From assembly GCF_013283855.1 (NCBI RefSeq), contig NZ_CP054056.1, positions 434,001 through 498,000 of the forward strand: DNA of 64,000 bases, given 5' to 3'. Position 1 is the stretch's first letter; every line of letters starts with the position of its first letter. The position numbers and the translations under genes are program-made. Positions 44,925-58,500 of this stretch are shown here, piece by piece. A model generated the notes under the pieces. It searched no databases and was not told the DNA's origin. It saw nothing but the letters and a program-made list of their open reading frames with translations. The DNA comes from Aquiluna borgnonia. Its GTDB lineage: Bacteria; Actinomycetota; Actinomycetes; Actinomycetales; Microbacteriaceae.

Positions 44925-46988
44925 TTACCTAACTAAAAACAACTGCAGGCTGGTTTCAACCATGCGCAACTTGGATCCGGCTTTCATGACAACGCTTCTC
45001 TTGGGGGGAAGTTCCAGTGCACTGTCCCAGAGCAGCTCGTATTCGGTTATGCCTTTGGGGTTAGCCAGCGTCACGTTCTTCACGGCTTCGGTGCCGTTGA
45101 TAACAAGCATGACACCTTGCTTTGAGCCGTCATTCATCAGGTGGTAGGTGAGGCGCTGCAGGGTGCGGCGCTCAGGATTGTGCCAGTCATCAACGCTCAT
45201 TTGATCGCCTCGGACCGAGAACCACAGCATTTGGTCTTGTTCCGGGGTCGGTTCCGCAAGGGTTGGGAAGGTTCTGGGCCTGAGGGCTGGAAGGTTTTTT
45301 CTCAGAGCGATTAGGTGGCTGACAGTTTTTTCAAAATCCAGCTGATGGGTATCCGGGCTGAAGTTCTGCCAGGTAATTACGTTGTCCTGGCAGTAGGCAT
45401 TGTTGTTGCCGCCTTGGGTCTTCAGCCGCTCGTCACCCGCGGTAATCATGGGGATTCCTGCGGAGAGCAGCAGGGTTCCGATTAGGTTCCTGGCGGCCTT
45501 GCGGCGAGCGTAACTAATGGATGGATTTGCACTTGGCCCCTCAGCACCGTGGTTGAACGAGAGGTTATTGTTGGCACCGTCTCGATTACCTTCGCCGTTG
45601 GCTGAGTTGTGCTTGACGTTGTGTGAGACCAGGTCCCAGAGAGTGAAACCGTCGTGAGCGGTTATGAAGTTGATGGAAGCGGTTGGACCATTGCCATCGC
45701 TCATCAAATCCTGCGATCCGGCAATTCTGCCGGCCAGCTCCCGTACTCCGTTGGAGTGATTGCCACTGGATCGAGCATTGGCTATGTCCTGCAGCCAAAA
45801 CCTTCTCACGCTGTCGCGGTATCGGTCGTTCCACTCCGGGAAGCCGGCCGGGAAGTTGCCGGTCTGCCAGCCGCCCATACCGACATCCCACGGTTCAACG
45901 ATCAGCTTTGCCGAGGAAATGATGGGGTCCTGCTTCATGGCCGAGAAAAGCGGGTGCTGCGGGTTGTAGTGATTCGATTCGTCTCGGGCCAGGGTTGCGG
46001 CGAGGTCGAAGCGGAAGCCATCAATTTGCAGCTCCTGGGTCCAGTAGCGCAGCGAATCCAGGGTGAGGCGCTGAACCATTGGGTTACCAAAGTTCAGTGA
46101 GTTCCCGCAGCCGGTGGTGTCGTGGTAGTTGCCGTGATCGTCCTGGCGGTAGTAGCTGGAGTTATCTAGGCCGCGATAGGAGTAGGTAAGTCCCTTGGAG
46201 CCGCCCTCGGCGGTGTGGTTGTAAACCACATCCATGATCACTTCGATCCCGGCTCGGTGCAGCTCGCGGATAGCGGTCTTTAGCTCTCGCAGCATGGCCT
46301 CTGGCCCTTGTGCCCTGGTTGCCTCTGCTGCATAGCGCAGGTGTGGGGTGAAGAAGTTGATGGTGTTGTAGCCCCAGTAGTTGATTAGGCCCAGGTTCAC
46401 TAGCCGCGGCTCTGAGATAAAAGCCTGAATTGGGAGCAGCTCCAACGCGGTAATGCCCAGATTCACCAGGTACTCAATGGTCGCCGGATGACCAAGGGCT
46501 GCGTAGGACCCCCGGATCTCCTCGGGGATGGCTGGATTGATGCGGCTAAGTCCTCGGACATGAGCTTCGTAAATCACAGACTCGGAAAGAGATACCCCTG
46601 GCTTTGCAACGCTCTGCCAGTCAAAGTCGCGCTCAATCGCCACGCAGTGGTAGTCCCTGGGGCTCTCCCTAACCAGACCCCTGGCATAGGGGTCCAGCAG
46701 GTTGCGCTCGGGTTGGAAGGCATGTCTTGGGCCTTCGGGACCCGAAGCCCTGAGTGCGTATTTGATGCCTCTGGTTAGTCGGTCATCGCTGGCGGACCAG
46801 ATGCCACCCTCAGTTCTCTCAAGTTCAATGATGTGGCTAGAGACCTCAGAGTCCTCAGGGTCCAAAATGTGCAGATTAACGGATTCTGCGGTTTCTGACC
46901 AAACTGAAAATACCCCGCCACCATCGAGCAGGGTTAGGCCCAGCGGGGCAAGCAGTTGTTCAGTTGATGAGTCAGCCATAGCAATCAA
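44925..46988 (-). CDS. glgX: Glycogen debranching enzyme GlgX
   Basis: Hydrolyses alpha-1,6 linkages of (limit) glycogen. 687 residues. CBM48 domain at the N-terminus, then the GH13_11 barrel: NYWGYNTINFFTPH, EVIMDVVYNHTAEG, IDGFRFDLAATLARD (nucleophile), LIVEPWDVGMGGWQTGNFP (acid) and FITAHDGFTLWDLVSHN. Slightly short at the C-terminus compared with E. coli-type enzymes but complete. Start: TTG at 46988 has TAGGGT exactly 6 nt upstream, a leaderless layout; ATG at 46979 is the alternative. Confidence 0.93.
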   Translation of the reverse strand: MIAMADSSTEQLLAPLGLTLLDGGGVFSVWSETAESVNLHILDPEDSEVSSHIIELERTEGGIWSASDDRLTRGIKYALRASGPEGPRHAFQPERNLLDPYARGLVRESPRDYHCVAIERDFDWQSVAKPGVSLSESVIYEAHVRGLSRINPAIPEEIRGSYAALGHPATIEYLVNLGITALELLPIQAFISEPRLVNLGLINYWGYNTINFFTPHLRYAAEATRAQGPEAMLRELKTAIRELHRAGIEVIMDVVYNHTAEGGSKGLTYSYRGLDNSSYYRQDDHGNYHDTTGCGNSLNFGNPMVQRLTLDSLRYWTQELQIDGFRFDLAATLARDESNHYNPQHPLFSAMKQDPIISSAKLIVEPWDVGMGGWQTGNFPAGFPEWNDRYRDSVRRFWLQDIANARSSGNHSNGVRELAGRIAGSQDLMSDGNGPTASINFITAHDGFTLWDLVSHNVKHNSANGEGNRDGANNNLSFNHGAEGPSANPSISYARRKAARNLIGTLLLSAGIPMITAGDERLKTQGGNNNAYCQDNVITWQNFSPDTHQLDFEKTVSHLIALRKNLPALRPRTFPTLAEPTPEQDQMLWFSVRGDQMSVDDWHNPERRTLQRLTYHLMNDGSKQGVMLVINGTEAVKNVTLANPKGITEYELLWDSALELPPKRSVVMKAGSKLRMVETSLQLFLVR

Positions 46989-47039
46989 TAACTCACCCTA
47001 GCAATCAAACATTTCGCCCCGGTGAATTAGGCTTTAGGC
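46989..47039. promoter_or_regulatory. 51-bp divergent leaderless promoter glgX / cysteine desulfurase
   Basis: Minus strand: TAGGGT (47000-46995), then six bases, then the glgX TTG. Plus strand: TAGGCT (47028-47033), six bases, then the ATG of the desulfurase. Both layouts are leaderless. The -10s are 27 bp apart, so the -35 regions must interleave. Confidence 0.65.
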
Positions 47040-48200
47040 ATGTCGGTCTACCTGGACCATGCCGCAACCACACCGGTTCGACCTGAGTCGCTAAACGCTT
47101 ACCTAGAGGCCCAGTCGCACTTTGGCAACCCTTCATCTGTTCACGCTCAGGGCAGGCAGACCAGAGAGATTCTGGAGCAGGCCAGAGAGGTTTTGGCTGA
47201 GGCTGTTGGGTGTCACCGCTCCGAGGTGATTTTCACTTCAGGCGGTACGGAGTCGGACAACCAACTGATTAAAGGTTTGTACTGGTCAAGGCAAGATCGC
47301 CCCAGGAAGTACATACTTTCTGCACTCACAGAGCACCACGCACTCCTGGATCCAATTCACTGGTTAGAGAAGCATGAGGGGGCGCAGCCAGTTTGGCTGA
47401 CTGTGGATAAAACCGGCCAGCCGGATTTTGCTCAGTTTCAGCAGCTGATTGAAGAACTGGGCGATGAGATTGCCCTGGTGTCGCTGATGTGGGTGAACAA
47501 TGAGACCGGAGCGCTGATTGACCTACAAAAGTTTTCGGCGCTCGCGGGCCAGCGCAACATCCCGGTTCACAGTGATGCAGTCGCCACCTTTGGGCACTTA
47601 CCCTTCAAATTCTCCGAAACGGGACTGACCGCGATGAGCATCTCCGGTCACAAGCTTGGGGCTCCGATAGGCATTGGAGCGAGCATTATTGCCCGCTCCG
47701 CCAAGCCGGTATCGCTCATTCACGGAGGTGGACAGGAGCGGGGACTTAGGTCTGGAACCATGAACTACCCACTTGCCATGGCTTTCGCTCAGGCTGCCTC
47801 GGCGGCGGTATCCGATCAGGTTGAACGTGAGCACAGACTAGGCGCGATGCGCGATCGCCTAGAGCGAGAGCTGTTGAAAACAATTCCTGCGGTATCCAAG
47901 ACCATCTCCGGACCCAGGATTGAACACACCGCTAGCTTTTTGTTTCCAGGCGCCCAAAGCGATTCACTGCTGTTTTTACTCGATCAAAAGGGACTATGCG
48001 TCTCAGCTGGAAGTGCATGCCAGGCTGGTGTGCTGGGAGCCTCTCACGTGCTATTAGCTATGGGTTACAGCGAAGCCGAGGCTTCCAGCGTGCTGCGCAT
48101 TTCGCTCGGGCACAGCACCACCGAGGCCGATGTTGATACTTTCCTCGGCGTAATTGAAGAGGTTTATTCCACAGCGCTTCGCGCTGGGCTGAACCGCTAG
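47040..48200 (+). CDS. Cysteine desulfurase (NifS/IscS type)
   Basis: A PLP enzyme that releases sulfur from cysteine as persulfide. 386 residues. YLDHAATTPVRPESL start; FTSGGTESDNQLIKG; HSDAVATFGHLPF; the PLP lysine in SISGHKLGAPIGIG; and the persulfide cysteine in VSAGSACQAGVLGASHVL. Directly upstream of mnmA, so it probably supplies sulfur for tRNA 2-thiouridine; it may also serve Fe-S assembly. Leaderless-type start (TAGGCT, 6 nt, ATG). Confidence 0.94.
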   Translation: MSVYLDHAATTPVRPESLNAYLEAQSHFGNPSSVHAQGRQTREILEQAREVLAEAVGCHRSEVIFTSGGTESDNQLIKGLYWSRQDRPRKYILSALTEHHALLDPIHWLEKHEGAQPVWLTVDKTGQPDFAQFQQLIEELGDEIALVSLMWVNNETGALIDLQKFSALAGQRNIPVHSDAVATFGHLPFKFSETGLTAMSISGHKLGAPIGIGASIIARSAKPVSLIHGGGQERGLRSGTMNYPLAMAFAQAASAAVSDQVEREHRLGAMRDRLERELLKTIPAVSKTISGPRIEHTASFLFPGAQSDSLLFLLDQKGLCVSAGSACQAGVLGASHVLLAMGYSEAEASSVLRISLGHSTTEADVDTFLGVIEEVYSTALRAGLNR

Positions 48201-48207
48201 AGCGGTT
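48192..48207. repeat. Palindrome in the mnmA promoter
   Basis: AACCGCT-AG-AGCGGTT is a perfect 7-bp inverted repeat with a 2-bp centre. It includes the stop codon of the cysteine desulfurase gene and ends 8 bp before the mnmA -10, covering the -35 region. The 2-nt centre is too small for a good RNA hairpin, so a dimeric-protein operator is a reasonable guess. Confidence 0.5.
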
Positions 48208-48214
48208 TGCAATT

Positions 48215-48220
48215 TAGACT
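48215..48220 (+). promoter_or_regulatory. -10 of a leaderless mnmA transcript
   Basis: TAGACT (within ATTTAGACT) ends exactly 6 nt before the mnmA GTG, with no Shine-Dalgarno. Confidence 0.6.
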
Positions 48221-48226
48221 TCTACG

Positions 48227-51431
<3,205 letters not shown>

Positions 51432-51469
51432 ACTTGTCGCATTGCCAAATTCTTGAATTGAGCCAATGC

Positions 51470-51766
51470 ATGTCTGAAATAACTCCCGACCTGGTGCGCC
51501 ATCTGGCATCACTCGCCAGGATTCTGGTGACCGAAGAAGAGGTCCAAACCCTAGCCGGAGAGCTAGGTGTGATTGTGGAAGCGGTAGCAACCGTGAATCA
51601 GGCCGTGCAGGGAGACATTCCTGCCACCAGCCACCCGATTCCAATGGCGAACGTGTTCCGTGAGGACGTGGTTGAAGAATCACTGACCCAGGCACAAGCT
51701 CTTTCCTCGGCCCCAGACAGCGCCGAAGGCCGCTTCCGCGTGGCTGCAATTTTGGACGAGGAGTAA
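51470..51766 (+). CDS. gatC: Aspartyl/glutamyl-tRNA amidotransferase subunit C
   Basis: Small stabilising subunit of GatCAB. 98 residues from the ATG at 51470: MSEITPDLVRHLASLARILVTEEE is the typical start. The C-terminus has the usual FREDVVEESLTQAQALSSAP and GRFRVAAILDEE. The frame is open 36 nt earlier without similarity. gatA follows after 3 nt. Confidence 0.95.
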   Translation: MSEITPDLVRHLASLARILVTEEEVQTLAGELGVIVEAVATVNQAVQGDIPATSHPIPMANVFREDVVEESLTQAQALSSAPDSAEGRFRVAAILDEE

Positions 51767-51769
51767 ACA

Positions 51770-53272
51770 ATGTCTGATCTTGTATTTCTACCTGCTAGTG
51801 AACTGGCTGCAAAGATTGCCTCGAAAGAGATCTCCTCTGTTGAGCTAACTAAAGCCTTCTACGACCGCTCCGAAGAGCTGAACCCAAAGACCAACTCCTA
51901 CATCACCCTGAATCGCGAAAACGCGATGGCAGCTGCCAAGTTGTCGGACGAAGCCCTAAGCAAGGGTGAGGTGCTCTCTCCGCTCCACGGTGTTCCAATT
52001 GCGGTGAAGGACAACCTCACCACCACCGATGCTCAGACAACCTCTGGCTCCAACATCTTGCGCGGCTGGGTTCCGCAGTATGACGCGACGGTGGTTAGCA
52101 AGCTCCGTAAAGCGGGCCTTCCAATCCTGGGTAAGACCAACCTGGACGAATTTGCCATGGGGTCCTCGACCGAATACTCGGCATTTGGTCCATCTCGAAA
52201 CCCATGGGATCTCTCCAGAATCCCAGGTGGTTCAGGTGGTGGCTCAAGCTCAGCTGTCTCAGGTCACCTGGCTCCGATCGCAATTGGTAGTGACACCGGA
52301 GGTTCTATTCGGTACCCGGCTGCCGTGACCGGCTCGGTGGGTGCCAAGCCAACCTACGGTGCGGTTTCACGCTACGGCCTAGTAGCTCTAGCCTCCTCGC
52401 TAGACCAGATTGGTCCGGTGGCTAACAACGTTTTGGATACCGCGCTACTGCACGATGTGATTGCCGGCTATGACGCTCACGACTCCACCTCGCTACCACA
52501 CTCACTGGGTTCGATGGCTGAGGCGGTCAAAAACGCAGACGTCAAGGGTCTGCGCGTCGGTGTGGTGAAGCAACTAAACAGCGACGCGTTCCAGCCCGGC
52601 GTGAAGGAGCTTTTCGATGACACAATCGCAAAGCTTGTTGCCCAGGGCGTTGAGGTTATAGAGGTTGATTGCCCAAGCTTTGAGTATGCAATTGCTGCCT
52701 ACTACCTGATTCTGCCGGCCGAGGCCTCCTCGAACCTGGCAAAGTTCGATTCCGTGCGCTTTGGATTGCGAGTAACCCCGGAGGGTAACCCGACCATCGA
52801 GCGCGTGATGGCAGCTACCCGCGAGGCTGGTTTTGGCCCTGAGGTAAAGCGAAGAATCATCCTTGGAACCTACGCCCTCTCTTCCGGTTACTACGATGCC
52901 TACTACGGTTCCGCTCAGAAGGTCAGAACTCTGATTCAGCGCGACCTAGCGGCTGCCTTCTCAAAGGTTGATGTGCTGCTCACCCCAACCGCGCCAACCA
53001 CCGCATTCAAGATCGGTGAAAAGGTAAACGACCCGCTCGCGATGTATCTAAACGACATCGCAACCATTCCCGCCAACCTGGCGGGAATCCCAGGAATGTC
53101 CGTCCCCAACGGTTTGGCCAAGGAGGATGGCTTGCCATCCGGTGTCCAGATCTTGGCTCCCGCCATGCAGGATGCCCAGATGTACCGAGTGGGAGCGATC
53201 ATTGAAAAGCTTTACCTTGAGCAGTGGGGTGCCCCGCTACTTGCCAAGGCCCCGAAGTTGGAGGTGCTCTAA
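51770..53272 (+). CDS. gatA: Glutamyl-tRNA(Gln) amidotransferase subunit A
   Basis: Glutaminase subunit that feeds ammonia to GatB. 500 residues, amidase-signature family. Catalytic Lys in [19 protein letters not shown]. The Gly/Ser-rich signature with cis-Ser and Ser nucleophile is in [20 protein letters not shown] then [31 protein letters not shown] lies near the end. Shine-Dalgarno GAGGAG. The stop overlaps gatB ATG by 1 nt. Confidence 0.97.
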   Translation: MSDLVFLPASELAAKIASKEISSVELTKAFYDRSEELNPKTNSYITLNRENAMAAAKLSDEALSKGEVLSPLHGVPIAVKDNLTTTDAQTTSGSNILRGWVPQYDATVVSKLRKAGLPILGKTNLDEFAMGSSTEYSAFGPSRNPWDLSRIPGGSGGGSSSAVSGHLAPIAIGSDTGGSIRYPAAVTGSVGAKPTYGAVSRYGLVALASSLDQIGPVANNVLDTALLHDVIAGYDAHDSTSLPHSLGSMAEAVKNADVKGLRVGVVKQLNSDAFQPGVKELFDDTIAKLVAQGVEVIEVDCPSFEYAIAAYYLILPAEASSNLAKFDSVRFGLRVTPEGNPTIERVMAATREAGFGPEVKRRIILGTYALSSGYYDAYYGSAQKVRTLIQRDLAAAFSKVDVLLTPTAPTTAFKIGEKVNDPLAMYLNDIATIPANLAGIPGMSVPNGLAKEDGLPSGVQILAPAMQDAQMYRVGAIIEKLYLEQWGAPLLAKAPKLEVL

Positions 53273-54771
53273 TGGCTAAAGATCAGTTGATGCCCTATGA
53301 GAAGGCGCTCGAGCAATTTGAAGTCGTAATCGGTCTTGAGGTTCACGTTGAACTGAACACCAAGACCAAAATGTTCTGCGGCTGCGCCAACGTTTTCGGC
53401 AGCGAACCAAACACCAACGTCTGTCCCATCTGCATTGGTCTACCAGGATCTCTTCCCGCAGTGAACAAAAAGGCGGTCGAGTCCTCAATCGCCATCGGTC
53501 TGGCGCTTGGCTGTGAAATTGCACCCACCGGTCGCTTTGCTCGCAAGAACTACTTCTACCCAGACCTGGCCAAGAACTTCCAGACCTCGCAGTATGACGA
53601 GCCGATTGCATTTGAGGGAAAGCTCAGCGTGGAATTGGATTCCGGTGAGGTTTTTGAGGTTTTGATTGAGCGCGCCCACATGGAGGAAGACGCCGGAAAG
53701 CTAACCCACGTCGGTGGCTCAACCGGCAGGATCCAGGGTGCCGAGTACTCGCTGGTTGACTACAACCGCGGGGGAGTCCCGCTGGTCGAGATCGTAACCA
53801 AACCGATTTACGGCGCCAAGGACAAGGCTCCCGAACTTGCCGCTGCCTATGTGCGCGCCATTCGGGACATCGTAAAGTCCATGAACGTATCCGATGCTCG
53901 CATGGAGCGCGGCAACGTCAGGTGCGATGCCAACGTTTCACTTCGCCCGCACGGCCAGCAAAAACTGGGTACCCGCACCGAGACCAAAAACGTCAACTCA
54001 CTTCGCTCGGTTGAAAACGCAGTTCGCTACGAAATTCAGCGACAAGCGCACATCTTGGCTTCCGGTGGCACGATCACCCAGGAGACCAGGCACTGGCACG
54101 AGGACCGCGGCTATACCTCTGCCGGCAGGCCAAAGTCAGACGCAGATGATTACCGCTACTTCCCAGAGCCTGATTTGGTTCCAGTTGAGCCATCCAAGGA
54201 GTGGATTGAAGCCATTCGCGCTACCCTTCCAGAAAACCCTGCGCTGCGTCGCAAGCGTTTGGCGGAAGCCTGGGGCTTCAGTGACTTGGAGTTCCGCGAT
54301 GTTGTGAACTCTGACCTGCTAGATCAGGTTGAGGCGACCATCTCGGCCGGAGCTTCGCCGCTAGCCGCGCGCAAGTGGTGGACCGGTGAGCTCGCCAGGG
54401 TGGCAAACTCCCAAGAGGTTGCGGTTCAGGAGCTAAGCATCACCCCCGAGCAGGTTGCCAAGATTCAGAAGCTGATTGACGGCGGAGAACTCACCGACCG
54501 CATGGCGAGAGACGTGGTTGCCGGTGTGCTAGCCGGAGAGGGTGAGCCTGAAGAGGTCGTTGCAGCTCGCGGCCTCAAGGTGGTATCCGATGACGGTGCG
54601 CTAATTGCAGCCATTGACGAAGCTCTTGCCAAGCAGCCCGATGTGCTCGAGAAGATTCGCGAGGGTAAGGTTCAGGCAGCCGGTGCAGTGATTGGTGCTG
54701 TGATGCAGGCCATGCGCGGCCAAGTGGATGCCGCGAGGGTTCGAGAGTTGATTTTAGAAAGAGCCAAATAA
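53272..54771 (+). CDS. gatB: Aspartyl/glutamyl-tRNA amidotransferase subunit B
   Basis: Activates Glu-tRNA(Gln) or Asp-tRNA(Asn) and transfers the amide. 499 residues. [78 protein letters not shown]; and the C-terminal tRNA-binding YqeY-like domain (about 415-499). ATG start chosen because it directly follows gatA (TAATG) and gives the family N-terminus. A strong terminator follows. Confidence 0.97.
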   Translation: MAKDQLMPYEKALEQFEVVIGLEVHVELNTKTKMFCGCANVFGSEPNTNVCPICIGLPGSLPAVNKKAVESSIAIGLALGCEIAPTGRFARKNYFYPDLAKNFQTSQYDEPIAFEGKLSVELDSGEVFEVLIERAHMEEDAGKLTHVGGSTGRIQGAEYSLVDYNRGGVPLVEIVTKPIYGAKDKAPELAAAYVRAIRDIVKSMNVSDARMERGNVRCDANVSLRPHGQQKLGTRTETKNVNSLRSVENAVRYEIQRQAHILASGGTITQETRHWHEDRGYTSAGRPKSDADDYRYFPEPDLVPVEPSKEWIEAIRATLPENPALRRKRLAEAWGFSDLEFRDVVNSDLLDQVEATISAGASPLAARKWWTGELARVANSQEVAVQELSITPEQVAKIQKLIDGGELTDRMARDVVAGVLAGEGEPEEVVAARGLKVVSDDGALIAAIDEALAKQPDVLEKIREGKVQAAGAVIGAVMQAMRGQVDAARVRELILERAK

Positions 54772-54774
54772 GTG

Positions 54775-54800
54775 AAAAGCCCAGGATTTCCTGGGCTTTT
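54775..54800. terminator. Bidirectional terminator between gatB and tRNA-His
   Basis: AAAAGCCCAGG - ATTT - CCTGGGCTTTT has a 7-bp GC-rich core stem flanked by AAAA and TTTTT, so it can end the gatCAB transcript on the plus strand and the tRNA-His transcript on the minus strand. Confidence 0.88.
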
Positions 54801-54805
54801 TCTTT

Positions 54806-54882
54806 TGGGGTGAGTAACGGGACTTGAACCCGCGGCCCCCTGGACCACAACCAGGTGCTCTACCAGCTGAGCTATACCCACC
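54806..54882 (-). tRNA. tRNA-His (GTG anticodon), CCA encoded
   Basis: Read on the minus strand: an extra G at -1 opposite discriminator C (54809), acceptor stem GTGGGTA / TACTCAC with one G-T pair, a normal D arm, anticodon stem-loop CTGGTTGTGGTCCAG with anticodon GTG, and T arm with GGTTCAAGTCC. G-1:C73 is the histidine identity element. The 3' CCA is encoded (54808-54806). Lies beside orn, a pairing common in actinobacteria. Confidence 0.97.
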
Positions 54883-54904
54883 ATGTCTGGCGAACCAGAA
54901 CGCG

Positions 54905-55507
54905 TTAGATTCTATCAGCGCCCAGGGAATTAGCTATACCCTTTGCAGTCTCCGAATCCGGTCCCGGCTCGGGAACCAAGATGGCTTTGCGGTAGTAGCG
55001 AAGCTCTTGAATGGACTCGAGGATATCGGCCAGGGCTCGGTGATTGCCGGATTTTTTGGGGAGCTGAAAATAGACCCTCGGATACCAACGTCGAGTCAGC
55101 TCTTTGATTGAGCTGACGTCGATGTTGCGGTAGTGCAGGTGCTTATCGACAAGCGGCATCTGACGGTTTAGAAACATGCGGTCAGTTCCGATCGAGTTGC
55201 CGGCCAGGGGAGCGCTGCGCTCCTCGGGAACAAACTGCTTCAAATACTCAAGCACCTGTTCCTGGGCCTGAGTGATTGAAATACCGTTTGGGATTTCGGC
55301 AAGCAAGCCGGAGTCGGTGTGCATTTGAGTCACAAACTCACCCATGTTGGCCATGGCAGCATCACTTGGCTTGATTACCAATTGCAACCCGGAATCAACC
55401 GGATTCAAATCGCCATCGGTTACCACAACGCCAACCTCGCAGATTTCATCAACGGCGATGTCGAGTCCAGTCATCTCGCAGTCGACCCAGACAATGTGAT
55501 CCGACAT
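54905..55507 (-). CDS. orn: Oligoribonuclease
   Basis: 3'-5' exonuclease that degrades nanoRNAs and pGpG. 200 residues. DEDDh residues: VDCEMTGLD at the start, the middle NSIGTDRMFLNR, and HRALAD near the end. ATG at 55507 has GGAG 8 nt upstream, and this lies 3 nt after the stop of the RND permease gene, so it can be co-transcribed with it. Confidence 0.97.
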   Translation of the reverse strand: MSDHIVWVDCEMTGLDIAVDEICEVGVVVTDGDLNPVDSGLQLVIKPSDAAMANMGEFVTQMHTDSGLLAEIPNGISITQAQEQVLEYLKQFVPEERSAPLAGNSIGTDRMFLNRQMPLVDKHLHYRNIDVSSIKELTRRWYPRVYFQLPKKSGNHRALADILESIQELRYYRKAILVPEPGPDSETAKGIANSLGADRI

Positions 55508-55510
55508 GTT

Positions 55511-58500
55511 TTAGTCTCCTGCGTGACGAGAGTTCTTGGCGGCCTTCTTCTGAGCCTTGAGCTCAGCCTTCTCGGCCTTGCGCCTTGCCTTCTCATCCTG
55601 CTTGCTGCTGGTCACCACAGGGTTCTCCTGAGTCAAAAACTCAAGGGACTCCTCGGGTTTGATAGCCGCAATCGGTGAGGTGTCGGTGCTGGTCTCCTGC
55701 CACTTCATGGTGGCCTCGGAATCTAGCTCAACATCATCTTGGGATAGCGACCAGGACATTGCGGGAGCCTCCTGAGAGACGGCCGGGGTGAAGCTCTGCT
55801 CAATCGCGGTCGCTAGAGCTTCTTCGCTCACCTCAACTGATTCCGGCTTCGCCTCAGCGGCAGCTGGGGCTGCCATAACAGGCGCAGGCGCGACTGGCTC
55901 AGGGGTCTTGACTTGCTTTGGCTCGTTACCGGCTGTCTTTGCGGCCTTCTTCTCGGCTTTTGCCTTGGCTCGCTGGGCCTTGCGCTCGAGACGAATCTTC
56001 TTGCGCTCCTTGCGGCCCTCAATCAACCAGTAGAGGGTTGGAACGAGCACCAGGGTCAAGATGGTCGAGGAGAACAATCCACCGATCACGACAATTGCCA
56101 GTGGCTGAGAGATAAAGCCGGACTCGCCGGTTAGACCCATCGCCATTGGGGTGAGCGCAAAGATGGTTGCGAGTGCAGTCATCAGAATTGGGCGCAGTCG
56201 CTGGCGGGCACCAGACATGAGCGAATCCTGAACTGAACGACCGTCTCTGCGGTATTGGTTGACCAGGTCAATTAATACGATTGCGTTAGTCACCACAATT
56301 CCAACCAGCATCAACATACCGATCAGGGCTGGAACGCCCAGCGGGGTGTCGGTGATAAGCAGTAGTCCAAGTGCTCCGGTGGCGGCAAATGGAATCGAAA
56401 TCAGCAGGATTAGCGGCTGGATCAAGGAGCCGAAGGTCGCAACCATAACCACGTAAACGATGGCAACAGCAGCAAGCAGTGCTAGTCCCAGCTGCTCAAA
56501 GCTCTCTGCCTGGTCAGCTGCGGCACCGCCGATGCTGGCTGTTACACCGGCTGGGAGTTCAACACCATCCAACTTCTCGGTGACCGCTACGGTGATGGCA
56601 CCCAGGTCGTCACCCTCTGGGGCTAGCGAAACCTTGGCGGTTCGGTTGCCGCGCTCGGAGGTGATGGATGTGGGCTTTAGAACCTCTTCAACACTCGCAA
56701 GTGAGCTCAGTTTCACCAGTCCGGTGGCTGAAGGGATGTTTAGATCCTTGATGTCCGAGATGGTCTCCGGAACATCGGCGCCAGCAACGTAGACGCTGAC
56801 GTCGTTTCCTTCAATGCTTACGGTGCCGAGCGGGCTCGGGCGCAGCTGGGCAGCCACGATTCCAGTGACAGCAGTCTCGGTGAGACCAATCGCAGCAGCC
56901 TTCTCACGGTCCACGACAATTTCTAGGACTCGCTCATCCGCATCCAGCGTGCTGGTCACAGCGCTGATGTTGGAAACCGACTCCATTTCCTTGGAGATAA
57001 GGTCGACAGCTTCCTGGAGTAGCTCGTTGTCAGAGGACTCAACTGCGATGTCGATGGTCTCGGAAGAACCAAAGCCACCACCACCGGAGCTAATGGTCAA
57101 ATCGGCATCAGCTGGGACCTCAAGCTCGAGAACCTCGGCCTTCAACGCCTCAACGTCGGCCTCTTCAGCGACTGCAACCGTGATTGCGATTCCGGAAGCT
57201 GCCGCACCAAAGGCAACACGACCATCCGCCGCTGAGCCAACGGTGGTCTGGACAACTTCCACGCCCTCGAGCTCAAGGATTTGGTCTTCGAGGCCCTTGG
57301 CAGCCTCATCCTGCTCTTCCAAACTGGTTGAAGCTGGCATCTCAAGTCGCGCAATGAACTGAGTTGATCCAGCCCCGTCGATGAAGTTGGTCTTTAGCTG
57401 CGGCACAAGTGAGAAGGTGTAGCCGAGGATCAGCACGGATGCGAACAGGGTTAACCAGGGGTGCTTGCGGGATCCATTCAGTAGTGGCAGGTAACCGCGC
57501 TGCAAGAAGGAGCGCTTTTCGCGCTCTTCTTCCTCGTGACGCTGCTTCTTCTCAAAGCGCTTAGGGTCGGCTTCCTGAGCTGCCCTAAGGCGCTTCGGCA
57601 TTCTCAGGAACCAGTAGGCCAGAACGGGAACGATTGTGAGGGAAACCAGTAGCGAGGCCAATAGGGCGATGGCCACTGTGAAGGCGAATGGCCTGAAGAG
57701 CTCACCGATTAGCCCGCCGACCAGTGCAATCGGGAGGAACACCGCAACTGTGGTGATGGTGGAGGCGGTAATGGCTCCGGAAACCTCTTTCACGGCCTTG
57801 AGAACCGCTTTCTTGCGAGTCTCGCCGTAGCTGAGGTGACGGTTGATGTTTTCAATAACCACGATGGAGTCGTCTACCACGCGCCCAATTGCAATGGTCA
57901 GTGCGCCCAGGGTCAGGATGTTGAGCGAGTAGTCCGCGGTCTGCAAACCGATGAACGTGATCAGCACCGAGGTTGGGATCGAGATTGCGGTAATCAGGGT
58001 GGACTTCACCGAGAACAAAAAGATCAGAATTACGATTACGGCGAAGGTCAGACCGAGCAGTCCCTCGGTGGTCAGGTCCTTGATTGACTTCTCGATAAAT
58101 GGTGCCTGGTCCAACGTGGTGACAATGGTGACTTCGCCTCCCAGTTCCTCCTCCAGCTCTGGCAGCAGCTCAGCTACTCCACTTGAGACTGCCACGGTGT
58201 TGGCATCTGGCTTCTTGGTGATTGATACCGCCAGGGATTCTTTCCCGTTGGTTCGGGCGATGGAGGTAACCGGAGCATCCTTGTAAACCACATCCGCAAC
58301 GTCTGCAATCGTTAGAGCAGCGCCGGTGGTGGGGGAAATCAGGGGAAGATCTTCAATGGCTGCGACGGTGTCAACCGGCGAGCCCATCTGGATAGAGATT
58401 GACCCATCAGAGTCAGTCAGGGTTCCAACTGGAAGCACGAGGCCGTTTGCCGACAGAGCGGTTGCGATATCGCGCTGGCTCAAACCGTTTTGGGCGAGTC

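Noticed and set aside
54806-54882. tRNA-His as an integration site
   Set aside because: No integrase or direct repeat of the tRNA 3' end was seen nearby; orn and gatB flank it normally.
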